The notes under the pieces: model-generated
Databases searched by the model: none
The model's input: the letters and a program-made list of their open reading frames with translations, nothing else
What the model was told of the DNA's origin: nothing
Position numbers and translations under genes: made by a program
Origin: Pseudomonas sichuanensis
GTDB lineage: Bacteria; Pseudomonadota; Gammaproteobacteria; Pseudomonadales; Pseudomonadaceae
Length of the DNA stretch: 64,000 bases
Assembly (NCBI RefSeq): GCF_003231305.1
Contig: NZ_QKVM01000029.1
Coordinates: 1 to 64,000, forward strand
Direction of reading: 5' to 3'
Part shown: positions 25,666 to 34,524 of the stretch, in pieces
Layout of the letters: each line of letters starts with the position of its first letter
How positions within the stretch are numbered: position 1 is the stretch's first letter

Positions 25666-27093
25666 TTAACGCGCCAGGTAAACGGTCAGCGTCTGCCCTG
25701 GCTTGAGCGCATGGCCGCTGCGTGGGTTCCAGCGCTTGAGGTGCTGCATCTCGACATTGAAGCGCTTGGCCACCAGGTAGTACGAGTCGCCCTTGCGCAC
25801 TTTGTACTGGGTGGAGCGCTGCTTCGAGTCGGCTACCCGGTTGGCGGCGGCGCTCGGTGCGCTGCCGCCGCGCAGGGCCAATACCTGGCCGACCTTGAGG
25901 CTGTTGCCGCGCAGCTTGTTCCAGCCCTGCAACTGCTTGACCGACACGCGGTTGGCCTTGGCGATGCTGGCCAGATTGTCGCCGCGCTTGACCCGGTAGC
26001 TGCGCGCCGCCGGCGCCTTGGCCTCGGCCAGGGCAGCGTTGAACACGGCCTTGTTCGGCTGCAGGCTGACCAGCTCCTCGGGCTTGAGGTTGGACATGCG
26101 ATCTGTCAGCAACTGCGCCTTGGCGGTGGGCACCAGCAGTTGCTTGGGGCCGTCCACGGTCATGCGCTTCTTGAATGCCGGGTTGAGCTGGATCAGCTCG
26201 TCCTCGTCGATGTCGGCGAAGGCGGCGACCCGCGACAGGTCGAGGCGCTCGCTGATGGCGACGGCTTCGAAGTAGGGTTCGTTGGCGATCGGGTTGAGGT
26301 TGACGCCATAGGCTTGCGGGGTGTTGACCACCTGCGACAGGGCCAGCAGCTTGGGCACGTAGTCGCGGGTTTCCTGCGGCAGCGGCAGGTTCCAGTAGTC
26401 GGTGGGCAGGCCAAGGCGTTCGTTGCGCTCGATGGCGCGGCTGACGGTGCCTTCGCCGGCGTTGTAGGCCGCCAGGGCCAGCAGCCAGTCGCCGTTGAAC
26501 ATGTCGTGCAGACGGTTCAGGTAATCCAGCGCGGCGTTGGTCGATGCGGTGATGTCGCGGCGGCCATCGTAGAAGTTGGTCTGGCGCAGGTTGAAGTGGC
26601 GCCCGGTGGACGGGATGAACTGCCACATGCCGGCGGCGTGCGCGCGGGAGTAGGCCATCGGGTTGTAGGCGCTCTCGATGGCCGGCAGCAGGGCCAGCTC
26701 CAGCGGCATGTCACGCTCTTCCAGACGCTCGACGATGTAGTGCAGGTAGAGGCTGCCACGCTCGCCGGCGTTCTCGAGGAACGACGGGTTGCTGGCGAAC
26801 CACAGGCGCTGCTGCTCGATGCGTGGGTTGACGTCGACGTTGTCCTGCAGGGCGAAGCCCTGGCGCATGCGCTCCCATACGTCCTGCGGGGCCTGCTCCT
26901 TCGGTTTGACCAGCAGCGGGGCGGGCTTGTGCTTGATCCGCGCCTGGTAATTGTGCGCGCGAACGCTGTCGGATTCGTCGAGCTGACGGGTGCTCTGGCA
27001 GCCGACCAGGGTGGCGGCCAGCGCCAGTGCACTGATCTGGGCCAGTCGCGTCAGGGCGACCGAATGAGAGGTTCTGCGGCTAGTGGAAGGCAT
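25666..27093 (-). CDS. mltD: MltD, membrane-bound lytic transglycosylase with two LysM domains
   Basis: MltD cleaves peptidoglycan glycan strands in the periplasm. The 475-residue protein has a lipoprotein signal (lipobox LVGC, Cys about 32), a goose-lysozyme-like SLT domain with catalytic Glu in LLPAIESAYNP (about residue 139), AAGMWQFIPSTG and AAYNAGEGTV, and two C-terminal LysM repeats (RVKRGDNLASIAKANRVSV; KVRKGDSYYLVAKRFNVEM). The ATG at 27093 is preferred over a TTG at 27117. It lies next to gloB, a common pseudomonad order. Confidence 0.95.
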   Translation of the reverse strand: MPSTSRRTSHSVALTRLAQISALALAATLVGCQSTRQLDESDSVRAHNYQARIKHKPAPLLVKPKEQAPQDVWERMRQGFALQDNVDVNPRIEQQRLWFASNPSFLENAGERGSLYLHYIVERLEERDMPLELALLPAIESAYNPMAYSRAHAAGMWQFIPSTGRHFNLRQTNFYDGRRDITASTNAALDYLNRLHDMFNGDWLLALAAYNAGEGTVSRAIERNERLGLPTDYWNLPLPQETRDYVPKLLALSQVVNTPQAYGVNLNPIANEPYFEAVAISERLDLSRVAAFADIDEDELIQLNPAFKKRMTVDGPKQLLVPTAKAQLLTDRMSNLKPEELVSLQPNKAVFNAALAEAKAPAARSYRVKRGDNLASIAKANRVSVKQLQGWNKLRGNSLKVGQVLALRGGSAPSAAANRVADSKQRSTQYKVRKGDSYYLVAKRFNVEMQHLKRWNPRSGHALKPGQTLTVYLAR

Positions 27094-27193
27094 CGGCTGG
27101 GACAGGTATCCGGGCAAAAAAGTTCGGCGATTCTAGAAACCGGTCCCGGCCGGGTCAACCTTTGTACCTGTGTCGCGATATATCTTGGGGTTA

Positions 27194-27973
27194 TCAGAAC
27201 ACGTCCTTCCAAGACCTCAAGGCAGCAAAAACAGTGGCTTGGGTGGGGTTTGAAAGACCCTTCCATTCGTCTGCTTTTTCTTTAACGGATGTTTCAGCAG
27301 TGCGCAAAAAAGGGTTGGTCTGGCGCTCCAGGCCAATGGTCGAGGGCAAGCTGATGCGATTTTCGGCGCGCAGCCGGGTAACGTCTTCGAACCGCTGCAG
27401 AACCTGCGCGTTGTGCGGCTCTACGGCGCGGGCGAAGCGCAGGTTGCTCAGGGTGTATTCGTGGGTGCAGTACACCTGGGTTGCCGCGGGTAAGGCGGCC
27501 AGGCGCTGCAATGAGTGGTGCATCTGCTCCGGGGTGCCTTCGAACAGGCGGCCACAACCGGCGGCGAACAGGGTGTCGCCACAGAACAGTAGCGGCTTGG
27601 CCGGTTGCGCAGTGTAATAGGCGATGTGCCCAAGGGTGTGGCCGGGCATGGCCAGCACCTCGAAGTCGAGCCCCAGCACCTGTACGCGGGCGTTGTCTTC
27701 CAGGGCCAGGTCGCGGGCCGGGATGCGTTCGTGGGCAGGGCCGCAGACGCGGGCGCCGGTAGCCTTTTTCAGCGTTTCGACGCCGCCGACGTGGTCGTGA
27801 TGGTGGTGGGTGACGAGGATATCCGTCAGTACCCAGCCTGGGTGGGCGTCGAGCCAGGCCTGCACCGGCCCGGCATCACCGGGGTCGACCACCGCGCAGC
27901 GGCGATTGGCAGTATCCTGTAACAACCAGATGTAGTTGTCGGAGAAAGCGGGTAGGGCATCGATCTGTATCAT
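27194..27973 (-). CDS. gloB: Hydroxyacylglutathione hydrolase (glyoxalase II)
   Basis: GloB hydrolyses S-lactoylglutathione to lactate and glutathione in methylglyoxal detoxification. The 259-residue protein has the metallo-beta-lactamase motif THHHHDHVGG, the later MPGHTLGHIAYY and CGDTLFAAGCGRLFEGT ligands, and C-terminal CTHEYTLSNLRFA for glutathione binding. The ATG at 27973 (MIQIDALPAFSDNYIWLL) matches the family start. It is divergent from the methyltransferase gene. Confidence 0.96.
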   Translation of the reverse strand: MIQIDALPAFSDNYIWLLQDTANRRCAVVDPGDAGPVQAWLDAHPGWVLTDILVTHHHHDHVGGVETLKKATGARVCGPAHERIPARDLALEDNARVQVLGLDFEVLAMPGHTLGHIAYYTAQPAKPLLFCGDTLFAAGCGRLFEGTPEQMHHSLQRLAALPAATQVYCTHEYTLSNLRFARAVEPHNAQVLQRFEDVTRLRAENRISLPSTIGLERQTNPFLRTAETSVKEKADEWKGLSNPTQATVFAALRSWKDVF

Positions 27974-28058
27974 GGTGCGGATCCGTATCGCCAAGCCTGG
28001 ACATTGAAGGCATCTTAGCCGCGATGGCGCGGCCGGAGAACCTTCGAGGGAGAACGCA

Positions 28059-28832
28059 ATGACCGACCAAGCCTTCGCCCAGGCCGACCCCGAGTGGGTC
28101 GAGCTGATCAGCCTGGCCCGCGAGTGGTTCAACGGGCCGCTCGGGCAATTGATGCTCGAGGAAGAACAGAAACTGCTCGAACAAGAGCTCGGCCGCTTCT
28201 TCGGCGGCTATCTGGTGCATTACGGCCCCGGTGCCGACGCCCCGCCCAATGCCCCGCAGGTGCAACGCAACGTGCGCCTGGGCGCGCCTTTGCCCGGGGT
28301 CGAGATCGTCTGCGAGGAGCAGGCCTGGCCGCTGTCGGAGCACGCCGCCGACGTGGTGGTGTTGCAGCATGGCCTGGATTTCAGCCTGTCCCCCCATGGC
28401 CTGCTGCGCGAGGCTGCCAGTGCGGTGCGCCCGGGCGGCCACTTGCTGATCATTGGCATCAACCCCTGGAGCAGCTGGGGCATGCGCCATTTCTTCAGCC
28501 ACGGCGCCTTGCGCAAGGCGCGCTGCATCCCGCCGTCGCGGGTCGGCGACTGGCTCAACCTGCTGGGCTTCGCGCTGGAGAAACGCCGTTTCGGGTGCTA
28601 TCGTCCGCCGCTTGCCTCGGCGGCCTGGCAGCAACGCCTGGCCGGCTGGGAGCGCATCGCCGGTGGCTGGCAGACGGCCGGTGGCGGTGTCTACCTGCTG
28701 GTGGCACGCAAGATCATGGTCGGCCTGCGGCCACTGCGCCAGGAGCGCCGCGAGCCCATGGGCAAGCTGTTGCCGCTGCCGCTGGCCAAGGTCAACCGCA
28801 ACGCCAGCAACCCCGATATCGAAAAGCATTGA
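28059..28832 (+). CDS. SAM-dependent methyltransferase, YafS-like
   Basis: The 257-residue protein has a class I methyltransferase-like core: PLPGVEIVCEE, the DVVVLQHGLDFS segment and GGHLLIIGINPWSSWG. The glycine-rich motif I is weak, as in the YafS group. Its position between gloB and rnhA is the same as yafS in E. coli. GGGAGA lies 8 bases before the ATG. The substrate is unknown. Confidence 0.82.
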   Translation: MTDQAFAQADPEWVELISLAREWFNGPLGQLMLEEEQKLLEQELGRFFGGYLVHYGPGADAPPNAPQVQRNVRLGAPLPGVEIVCEEQAWPLSEHAADVVVLQHGLDFSLSPHGLLREAASAVRPGGHLLIIGINPWSSWGMRHFFSHGALRKARCIPPSRVGDWLNLLGFALEKRRFGCYRPPLASAAWQQRLAGWERIAGGWQTAGGGVYLLVARKIMVGLRPLRQERREPMGKLLPLPLAKVNRNASNPDIEKH

Positions 28833-28845
28833 AGATGAGTGGTAC

Positions 28846-29298
28846 ATGAGCGAAAGCGAAATCGTCGAGATCTACACCGATGGTGCCTGCAAAGGCAACC
28901 CTGGCCCGGGCGGCTGGGGCGTGCTGATGGTGTTCAAGGGCGTCGAGAAGGAGTTGTGGGGCGGCGAGCGCGAAACCACCAACAACCGCATGGAACTGAT
29001 GGCCGCGATCGAAGGGTTGAAGGCGCTCAAGCGTGAATGCGAGGTGGTGCTGACCACCGACTCGCAGTACGTGATGAAGGGCATCAACGAGTGGATGGTC
29101 AACTGGAAGAAGCGTGGCTGGAAGACTGCCGCGAAGGAACCGGTGAAGAACGCCGACCTGTGGATGGCCCTCGATGAGCAGGTCAACCGCCACAAGGTGG
29201 TCTGGAAGTGGGTGCGCGGGCACATCGGCCACCCGGGCAACGAGCGCGCCGACCAGCTGGCCAACCGCGGTGTCGAAGAGCTGCGCGCCAAGCGCTGA
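28846..29298 (+). CDS. rnhA: Ribonuclease HI
   Basis: RNase HI removes RNA from RNA-DNA hybrids during replication and R-loop clearance. The 150-residue protein carries the four catalytic acids in IYTDGACKGNPGPGG, NNRMELMAA, LTTDSQYVMKG and ERADQLAN. Length and motifs match E. coli RnhA. The ATG at 28846 is the family start; an open frame upstream overlaps the methyltransferase and is not coding. dnaQ follows after a REP cluster, as in many gammaproteobacteria. Confidence 0.97.
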   Translation: MSESEIVEIYTDGACKGNPGPGGWGVLMVFKGVEKELWGGERETTNNRMELMAAIEGLKALKRECEVVLTTDSQYVMKGINEWMVNWKKRGWKTAAKEPVKNADLWMALDEQVNRHKVVWKWVRGHIGHPGNERADQLANRGVEELRAKR

Positions 29299-29305
29299 TG
29301 TCCTT

Positions 29306-29474
29306 GTGGGGCTGCTGCGCAGCCCTTCGCGGCTGAAGCCGCTCCCACAGGAGTTACGCGGCCCTTTCGCGACACAAGGCCGCTCCTGCAAAGACAGTTG
29401 CTCCCACATTCAACGGGTTTGCACATTTCATTGTGGGAGCCGGCTTGCCGGCGAAGGGCCGCAAAGCGGCCCCG
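29306..29474. repeat. REP cluster between rnhA and dnaQ
   Basis: Three REP-like units occur in series: CTTCGCGGCTGAAGCCGCTC (near 29323), TTTCGCGACACAAGGCCGCTCC (near 29364) and inverted GTGGGAGCCGGCTTGCCGGCG (near 29432). They carry GGGCTGC/GCAGCCC and GGGCCGC/GCGGCCC hairpins. The units have different core sequences, so this is a mixed cluster. A TATACT -10-like hexamer lies just downstream, before dnaQ. Confidence 0.7.
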
Positions 29475-29527
29475 AGTCCGGTATACTCCCGCCCTGAATT
29501 CAAGCACCGCATGTTGGAGTCCCCCGC

Positions 29528-30283
29528 GTGGAGCAGCAGCAAGACAAACGGTTCATCATCCTCGACACCGAAACCACGGGCATGCCAGTGGCCGACGGCC
29601 ACCGCATCATCGAGATCGGTTGCGTCGAGGTTGTGGGCCGACGCCTGACCGGGCGGCACTTCCACGTCTACCTGCAGCCCGACCGCGAGAGTGACGAGGG
29701 CGCCATCAACGTCCACGGCATCACCGACGCTTTCCTGGTCGGCAAGCCGCGTTTCGCCGATGTGGCCGAGGAGTTCTTCGAATTCATCCAGGGCGCCACC
29801 CTGGTCATCCACAACGCGGCGTTCGACGTTGGCTTCATCAACAACGAGTTCGCCCTGCTGGGCCAGCACGACCGCGCCGATATCTCGCAACACTGCCCGA
29901 TCCTCGACACCCTGATGATGGCGCGCTCGCGCCACCCGGGGCAGCGCAACAGCCTGGATGCCCTGTGCAAACGCTACGGTATCGACAACTCCGGCCGTGA
30001 TCTGCACGGCGCACTGCTCGACTCGGAACTGCTGGCCGACGTCTATCTGGCGATGACCGGTGGGCAGACCAGCTTGTCGCTGGCCGGTGAAGCTGCAGGC
30101 GATGAAGAGGGGCAAGGCAGTACCGGTAGCGAGATCCGCCGGATTGTCGGGCGCGCACCGGGGCGGGTGATCCTGCCCACCGACGAAGAGCTGGCAGCCC
30201 ATGCCGAACGCCTGGCGGCCGTCGCCAAATCCGCAGGTGGGCCGGCCATGTGGCAGGTGTTGACCGAGCCAGCCGCGAGCTGA
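29528..30283 (+). CDS. dnaQ: DNA polymerase III epsilon subunit (3'-5' proofreading exonuclease)
   Basis: DnaQ proofreads replication as part of the Pol III core. The 251-residue protein has Exo I ILDTETTGMP, Exo II LVIHNAAFDVGFINNEF and Exo III HGALLDSELLADVYL of DEDDh exonucleases, and a C-terminal tail for polymerase contact. The GTG at 29528 is used as start, with TTGGAG about 8 bases upstream. A TATACT element near 29480 may be its -10. Confidence 0.96.
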   Translation: MEQQQDKRFIILDTETTGMPVADGHRIIEIGCVEVVGRRLTGRHFHVYLQPDRESDEGAINVHGITDAFLVGKPRFADVAEEFFEFIQGATLVIHNAAFDVGFINNEFALLGQHDRADISQHCPILDTLMMARSRHPGQRNSLDALCKRYGIDNSGRDLHGALLDSELLADVYLAMTGGQTSLSLAGEAAGDEEGQGSTGSEIRRIVGRAPGRVILPTDEELAAHAERLAAVAKSAGGPAMWQVLTEPAAS

Positions 30284-30292
30284 TTGCAGGCC

Positions 30293-30346
30293 AATCGCGG
30301 GGCAAGCCCGCTCCCACGCCCGTGGGAGCGGGCTTGCCCCGCGATT
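30293..30346. repeat. Perfect REP palindrome (26-bp arms, 2-base loop)
   Basis: Arms 30293-30318 and 30321-30346 are exact inverted copies of the standard REP unit with core GCGGGGCAAGCCCGCTCCCA. Only CC separates them. It lies between dnaQ and the lysine decarboxylase gene. Confidence 0.9.
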
Positions 30347-30403
30347 GCGTCAGCACCTCGACTACCCTGAAGAGACAATCTGTCCTTCGGAGGTAGCCGC
30401 CTG

Positions 30404-32653
30404 ATGTACAAGGACCTCAAGTTCCCCATCCTCATCGTCCATCGGGCGGTCAAGGCCGACAGCGTTGCCGGCGAACGGGTGCGTGGCATCGCCGCCGAGC
30501 TGGCCCAGGACGGTTTCAGCATCCTCGCCGCCGCCGACTACACCGAAGCGCGTCTGGTCGCCGCCACCCACCACGGGCTGGCCTGCATGCTGATCGGCGC
30601 CGAAGGGGCCGGTGACAACAACCACCTGCTGCAGCACATGGCCGAGCTGATTCGCCTGGCCCGCCTGCGTGCGCCGCAGCTGCCGATCTTTGCCCTGGGC
30701 GAGCAGGTCACCCTGGAAAACGCCCCCGCCGAGGCCATGAGCGAGCTCAACCAGTTGCGCGGCATCCTCTACCTGTTCGAAGACACCGTGCCCTTTCTTG
30801 CCCGCCAGGTGGCTCGGGCCGCGCACAACTACCTCGATGGCTTGCTGCCGCCGTTCTTCAAGGCGTTGGTGCAGCACACCGCGCAATCGAACTATTCCTG
30901 GCACACGCCGGGCCACGGCGGTGGCGTGGCCTACCGCAAGAGCCCGGTGGGGCAGGCCTTCCACCAGTTCTTCGGCGAGAACACCTTGCGTTCGGACCTG
31001 TCGGTGTCGGTGCCCGAACTCGGCTCGCTGCTCGACCATACCGGCCCCCTGGCCGAAGCCGAGGCCCGCGCGGCGCGCAACTTCGGCGCCGACCACAGCT
31101 TTTTCGTGATCAACGGCACCTCCACCGCCAACAAGATCGTCTGGCACGCCATGGTCGGGCGCGATGACCTGGTGCTGGTGGACCGCAACTGCCACAAGTC
31201 GGTGGTGCACGCGATCATCATGACCGGCGCCATCCCTATCTACCTGTGCCCGGAGCGCAACGAGCAGGGCATCATCGGGCCGATCCCGCTCAGCGAGTTC
31301 AGCGCCGAATCGATCCAGGCGAAGATCCAGGCCCATCCGCTGGCCCAGGGCCGGGCCGCAAAGATCAGGCTGGCGGTGGTGACCAACTCTACCTACGACG
31401 GGCTGTGCTACCACGCGGGGTTGATCAAGCAGGCCCTCGGCGCCAGTGTCGAGGTGCTGCATTTCGACGAGGCCTGGTTCGCCTACGCCGCCTTCCACGA
31501 TTTCTTCACCGGCCGCTATGCCATGGGCACGCCCAAGGCCGACGATGGCCCGCTGCTGTTCAGCACCCATTCCACCCACAAGCTGCTGGCCGCCTTCAGC
31601 CAGGCGTCGATGATCCATGTGCAGGATGGCGCCACCCGTGCGCTTGACCGCGACCGCTTCAACGAAGCGTTCATGATGCATATCTCCACCTCACCGCAGT
31701 ACAGCATCCTGGCCTCGCTGGACGTGGCCTCGGCGATGATGGAAGGCCCGGCCGGGCGTTCGCTTTTGCAGGAGATGTTCGACGAGGCGCTGAGCTTTCG
31801 CCGGGCCCTGGCCAACCTGCGCGAGCACATCGCCGCCGACGACTGGTGGTTCGGCATCTGGCAGCCGCCGGCGACCGAGGGCATTCAGCGCCTGGCGGCA
31901 GCGGACTGGCTGTTGCAGCCGGGGGCCGAGTGGCACGGCTTTGGCGAGGTGGCGGACGATTACGTGCTGCTCGACCCGCTCAAGGTCACCCTGGTCATGC
32001 CTGGGCTCAACGCCGGTGGCGTGCTGGCTGAACACGGCATTCCGGCGGCAGTGGTCAGCAAGTTTCTCTGGGAGCGCGGGCTGGTGGTGGAGAAGACCGG
32101 GTTGTACAGCTTCCTGGTGCTGTTCTCGATGGGGATCACCAAGGGCAAGTGGAGCACCCTGCTCACCGAGCTGCTGGAGTTCAAGCGCCATTACGATGGC
32201 AATACGCCGCTGCTGCAATGCCTGCCCAGTGTGGTTGGCGAACAGCCTGCGCGCTACCAGGGGCTGGGCCTGCGTGAGTTGTGCCAGCAGTTGCACGACT
32301 GTTACCGCGCCAATGCCACCGCCAAGCAGCTCAAGCGGCTGTTCACCAAGCTGCCGGAGGTGGCCATGAGCCCGGCCCAGGCGTATGACCGGATGGTGAA
32401 GGAAGAGGTAGAGGCGGTGCCGATCGAACGGCTGCTGGGGCGGGTTGCGGCGGTGATGCTGGTGCCGTACCCGCCGGGTATCCCGCTGATCATGCCGGGC
32501 GAGCGGTTCACCGAGGCGACCCGCTCGATCCTCGATTACCTGGCGTTCGCCCGGGCCTTCGACCAGGGCTTCCCGGGCTTCGTCGCCGATGTGCATGGCC
32601 TGCAGCACGAGCACGGGGCGTACACGGTCGACTGCATCAAGGAATGCGAATGA
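30404..32653 (+). CDS. ldcA: Orn/Lys/Arg decarboxylase family, probable lysine decarboxylase
   Basis: This is a fold-I PLP decarboxylase of 749 residues with an N-terminal wing (receiver-like) domain, the PLP-lysine motif FSTHSTHKLLAAFSQASM, SWHTPGHGGGVAY and DEAWFAYAAFH. The genomic position after rnhA-dnaQ matches the P. aeruginosa lysine decarboxylase LdcA, which makes cadaverine from lysine. Lysine rather than arginine specificity is inferred from that synteny. GGAGG lies 10 bases before the ATG. Confidence 0.88.
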   Translation: MYKDLKFPILIVHRAVKADSVAGERVRGIAAELAQDGFSILAAADYTEARLVAATHHGLACMLIGAEGAGDNNHLLQHMAELIRLARLRAPQLPIFALGEQVTLENAPAEAMSELNQLRGILYLFEDTVPFLARQVARAAHNYLDGLLPPFFKALVQHTAQSNYSWHTPGHGGGVAYRKSPVGQAFHQFFGENTLRSDLSVSVPELGSLLDHTGPLAEAEARAARNFGADHSFFVINGTSTANKIVWHAMVGRDDLVLVDRNCHKSVVHAIIMTGAIPIYLCPERNEQGIIGPIPLSEFSAESIQAKIQAHPLAQGRAAKIRLAVVTNSTYDGLCYHAGLIKQALGASVEVLHFDEAWFAYAAFHDFFTGRYAMGTPKADDGPLLFSTHSTHKLLAAFSQASMIHVQDGATRALDRDRFNEAFMMHISTSPQYSILASLDVASAMMEGPAGRSLLQEMFDEALSFRRALANLREHIAADDWWFGIWQPPATEGIQRLAAADWLLQPGAEWHGFGEVADDYVLLDPLKVTLVMPGLNAGGVLAEHGIPAAVVSKFLWERGLVVEKTGLYSFLVLFSMGITKGKWSTLLTELLEFKRHYDGNTPLLQCLPSVVGEQPARYQGLGLRELCQQLHDCYRANATAKQLKRLFTKLPEVAMSPAQAYDRMVKEEVEAVPIERLLGRVAAVMLVPYPPGIPLIMPGERFTEATRSILDYLAFARAFDQGFPGFVADVHGLQHEHGAYTVDCIKECE

Positions 32654-32855
32654 TCTCGACGCCGGTCTGGGCCAGCTCGAAACGGTCCTCGCCCAGGTAG
32701 TTGACCCGGTCGCCAATGGCCAGGCGGTAGGTGGTGATCGGTGCACCGAGGGTGCTGCCGTCGGCCTGGAGCGTCGACTCCTGGAATTCGTGCACGGGGT
32801 AGATACGGCCTTCGGCGTCGCGGGCGTGGAACTGGCCGACCATTACTGCTGCCAT
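32637..32855 (-). CDS. Small conserved protein of unknown function
   Basis: This protein of about 72 residues starts MAAVMVGQFHARDAEGRIYPVHEF and contains YRLAIGDRVNYLGEDRFELAQTGVEI, a likely small beta-rich fold. Its 3' end overlaps the end of the decarboxylase gene by 17 bp on the opposite strand. I preferred the ATG at 32855 (GAGGG about 11 bases upstream); ATGs at 32843 and 32900 are alternatives. No function recognised. Confidence 0.65.
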   Translation of the reverse strand: MAAVMVGQFHARDAEGRIYPVHEFQESTLQADGSTLGAPITTYRLAIGDRVNYLGEDRFELAQTGVEIIRIP

Positions 32856-33012
32856 TTTGGGTGAAACCCTCTGAAACGTTGGGGAAATGTCTGCAGCCAT
32901 AGACCAGCGAAACGCCTGGGAGTTTTTGCCCGGGCGGAAAAAAATCCAGGGCCCGAGGAACGGTCATCTATAACTAGTACGTCCCATTTCCCACGCAGAG
33001 GATGCAAACGCC

Positions 33013-33573
33013 ATGAGCCAGGTCTATTCGGTAGCGGTCGTTGTCGGCAGCTTGCGCAAGGACTCCTACAACCGCAAGGTCGCCCGCGCCCTGTCTGAGC
33101 TGGCACCGTCCAGCCTTGCCCTGAGGATCGTCGAGATCGGCGATTTGCCGTTGTACAACGAGGATGTCGAGGCCGAGGCGCCGCCTGAGGCGTGGAAGCG
33201 TTTTCGTGACGAGATCCGGCGTAGCGACGCGGTGCTGTTCGTCACCCCCGAGTACAACCGTTCGGTGCCCGGTGGCTTGAAGAACGCCATCGACGTTGGC
33301 TCGCGGCCTTATGGGCAGAGCGCCTGGAGCGGCAAGCCGGCGGCGGTGGTCAGTGTGTCGCCAGGGGCCATCGGTGGCTTTGGTGCCAACCACGCGGTGC
33401 GCCAGTCGCTGGTGTTTCTCGACATGCCCTGCATGCAGATGCCCGAGGCTTACCTCGGCGGGGCGGCGACGCTGTTCGAGGACAGCGGTAAGTTGAGCGA
33501 CAAGACCCGGCCGTTCCTGCAAGGCTTCATCGACAAGTTCGCCTCGTGGGTGAAGTTGAACAGGGCGGTTTGA
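33013..33573 (+). CDS. chrR: NADPH-dependent FMN reductase, ChrR-like chromate/quinone reductase
   Basis: This is a 186-residue flavodoxin-like reductase with VVVGSLRKDSYNRKVARAL (FMN phosphate loop), PLYNEDVE, VTPEYNRSVPGGLKNAIDVGSR and a C-terminal GGFGANHAVRQSL segment. It closely fits my recollection of the P. putida ChrR quinone/chromate reductase, which limits oxidative stress by two-electron quinone reduction. AGAGGA is about 10 bases before the ATG. It appears monocistronic. Confidence 0.88.
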   Translation: MSQVYSVAVVVGSLRKDSYNRKVARALSELAPSSLALRIVEIGDLPLYNEDVEAEAPPEAWKRFRDEIRRSDAVLFVTPEYNRSVPGGLKNAIDVGSRPYGQSAWSGKPAAVVSVSPGAIGGFGANHAVRQSLVFLDMPCMQMPEAYLGGAATLFEDSGKLSDKTRPFLQGFIDKFASWVKLNRAV

Positions 33574-33582
33574 GCCGAAAAG

Positions 33583-33652
33583 CATCGCGGGGCAGCCCGC
33601 CCCCACGCCAGCGTGCACTGGCAAGCTGTGGGAGTGGCTTCGCCCCGCGATG
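33583..33652. repeat. Degenerate REP pair between chrR and phnX
   Basis: CATCGCGGGGCAGCCCGCCC and the inverted GTGGGAGTGGCTTCGCCCCG arms carry several changes from the standard unit and enclose CCAGCGTGCACTGG. It is located between convergent genes. Confidence 0.7.
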
Positions 33653-33662
33653 AAACCTGCCA

Positions 33663-34490
33663 TCAAGCGCTTTGCGGCATCTCGCCCTTGGCCAGCCGCC
33701 GATTGATATCGGCAATCACCTCTGGCAACTCATTGATCGTGTCGATCAGGTAGTGCGGGCGCGAGCTGGCGAACAGCTGGTGAATCCGCTTGCGCTCGCT
33801 TTCCAGCTTATCCGCGCTCAGCGCCTGGTAGCCTTCCCAGGTCAAGCCCAGGGCGTTGCCGGAGCACACCAGCGCCACGGTCCACATCCCGGCGCGGCGG
33901 CCTTCGAGGATGCCCGGCACGGTGTCGTCCACCTTCACGCACGCCGCTACATCGTCGATGCCCAGGGCAATCACGTTGGCCAGGGCCTGGGCCGGCCATG
34001 GGCGGCCGTTCGGGGTTTCGTCGGTGGCCACCACATGGTCGGCGACATAGCCGTTCTGCGCGGCCAGCTCGACCACCTTGTCCATCACCACCTTCGGGTA
34101 GCCCGAGCACGAACCGATCTTCAACCCGCCCTTGCGCAGGCCGGTCAAGGTGTCCAGCGCACCGGGGATCAGCGCCGAGTGCACGGCGATCTTCTCGATC
34201 TGCAGGGGCATGAAGCGTTCGTAGATGGCGGTCACGTCATCGTCGGTGGGCGTGCGGCCAAACACCTTGCGGTAGCGCTCGGCGATCTCCGGCACGTCGC
34301 ACAGGGTGCGGATATGGTCCCACTTGCCCATGCCCATCGGGCCGCGAGCTTCTTCGATGGACACTTGTACGTCGAACTCGGCGAAGGCCTCGACGAAGAT
34401 CTGGGTAGGGGCGAAGGAGCCGAAGTCGACCACGGTGCCGGCCCAGTCGAGGATGGCGGCTTGCAGCTGGGTAGGGTTGCTGTAGTTCAT
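33663..34490 (-). CDS. phnX: Phosphonoacetaldehyde hydrolase
   Basis: PhnX hydrolyses phosphonoacetaldehyde to acetaldehyde and phosphate. The 275-residue HAD-family protein has the nucleophile motif AILDWAGTVVDFG, GPMGMGKWDHIR bearing the Schiff-base Lys, SCSGYPKVVM and CVKVDDTVPGILEG. AGGAAA lies 9 bases before the ATG. It follows phnW by 33 bp, making a two-gene 2-aminoethylphosphonate degradation operon. Confidence 0.96.
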   Translation of the reverse strand: MNYSNPTQLQAAILDWAGTVVDFGSFAPTQIFVEAFAEFDVQVSIEEARGPMGMGKWDHIRTLCDVPEIAERYRKVFGRTPTDDDVTAIYERFMPLQIEKIAVHSALIPGALDTLTGLRKGGLKIGSCSGYPKVVMDKVVELAAQNGYVADHVVATDETPNGRPWPAQALANVIALGIDDVAACVKVDDTVPGILEGRRAGMWTVALVCSGNALGLTWEGYQALSADKLESERKRIHQLFASSRPHYLIDTINELPEVIADINRRLAKGEMPQSA

Positions 34491-34524
34491 GTGCGCGGTT
34501 TCCTGAAGTTGGGTAGGCAGAGGG

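Noticed and set aside
28453..28845. Upstream extension of rnhA to 28453
   Set aside because: It lies in another frame of the methyltransferase gene. RNase HI homology begins at the ATG at 28846.
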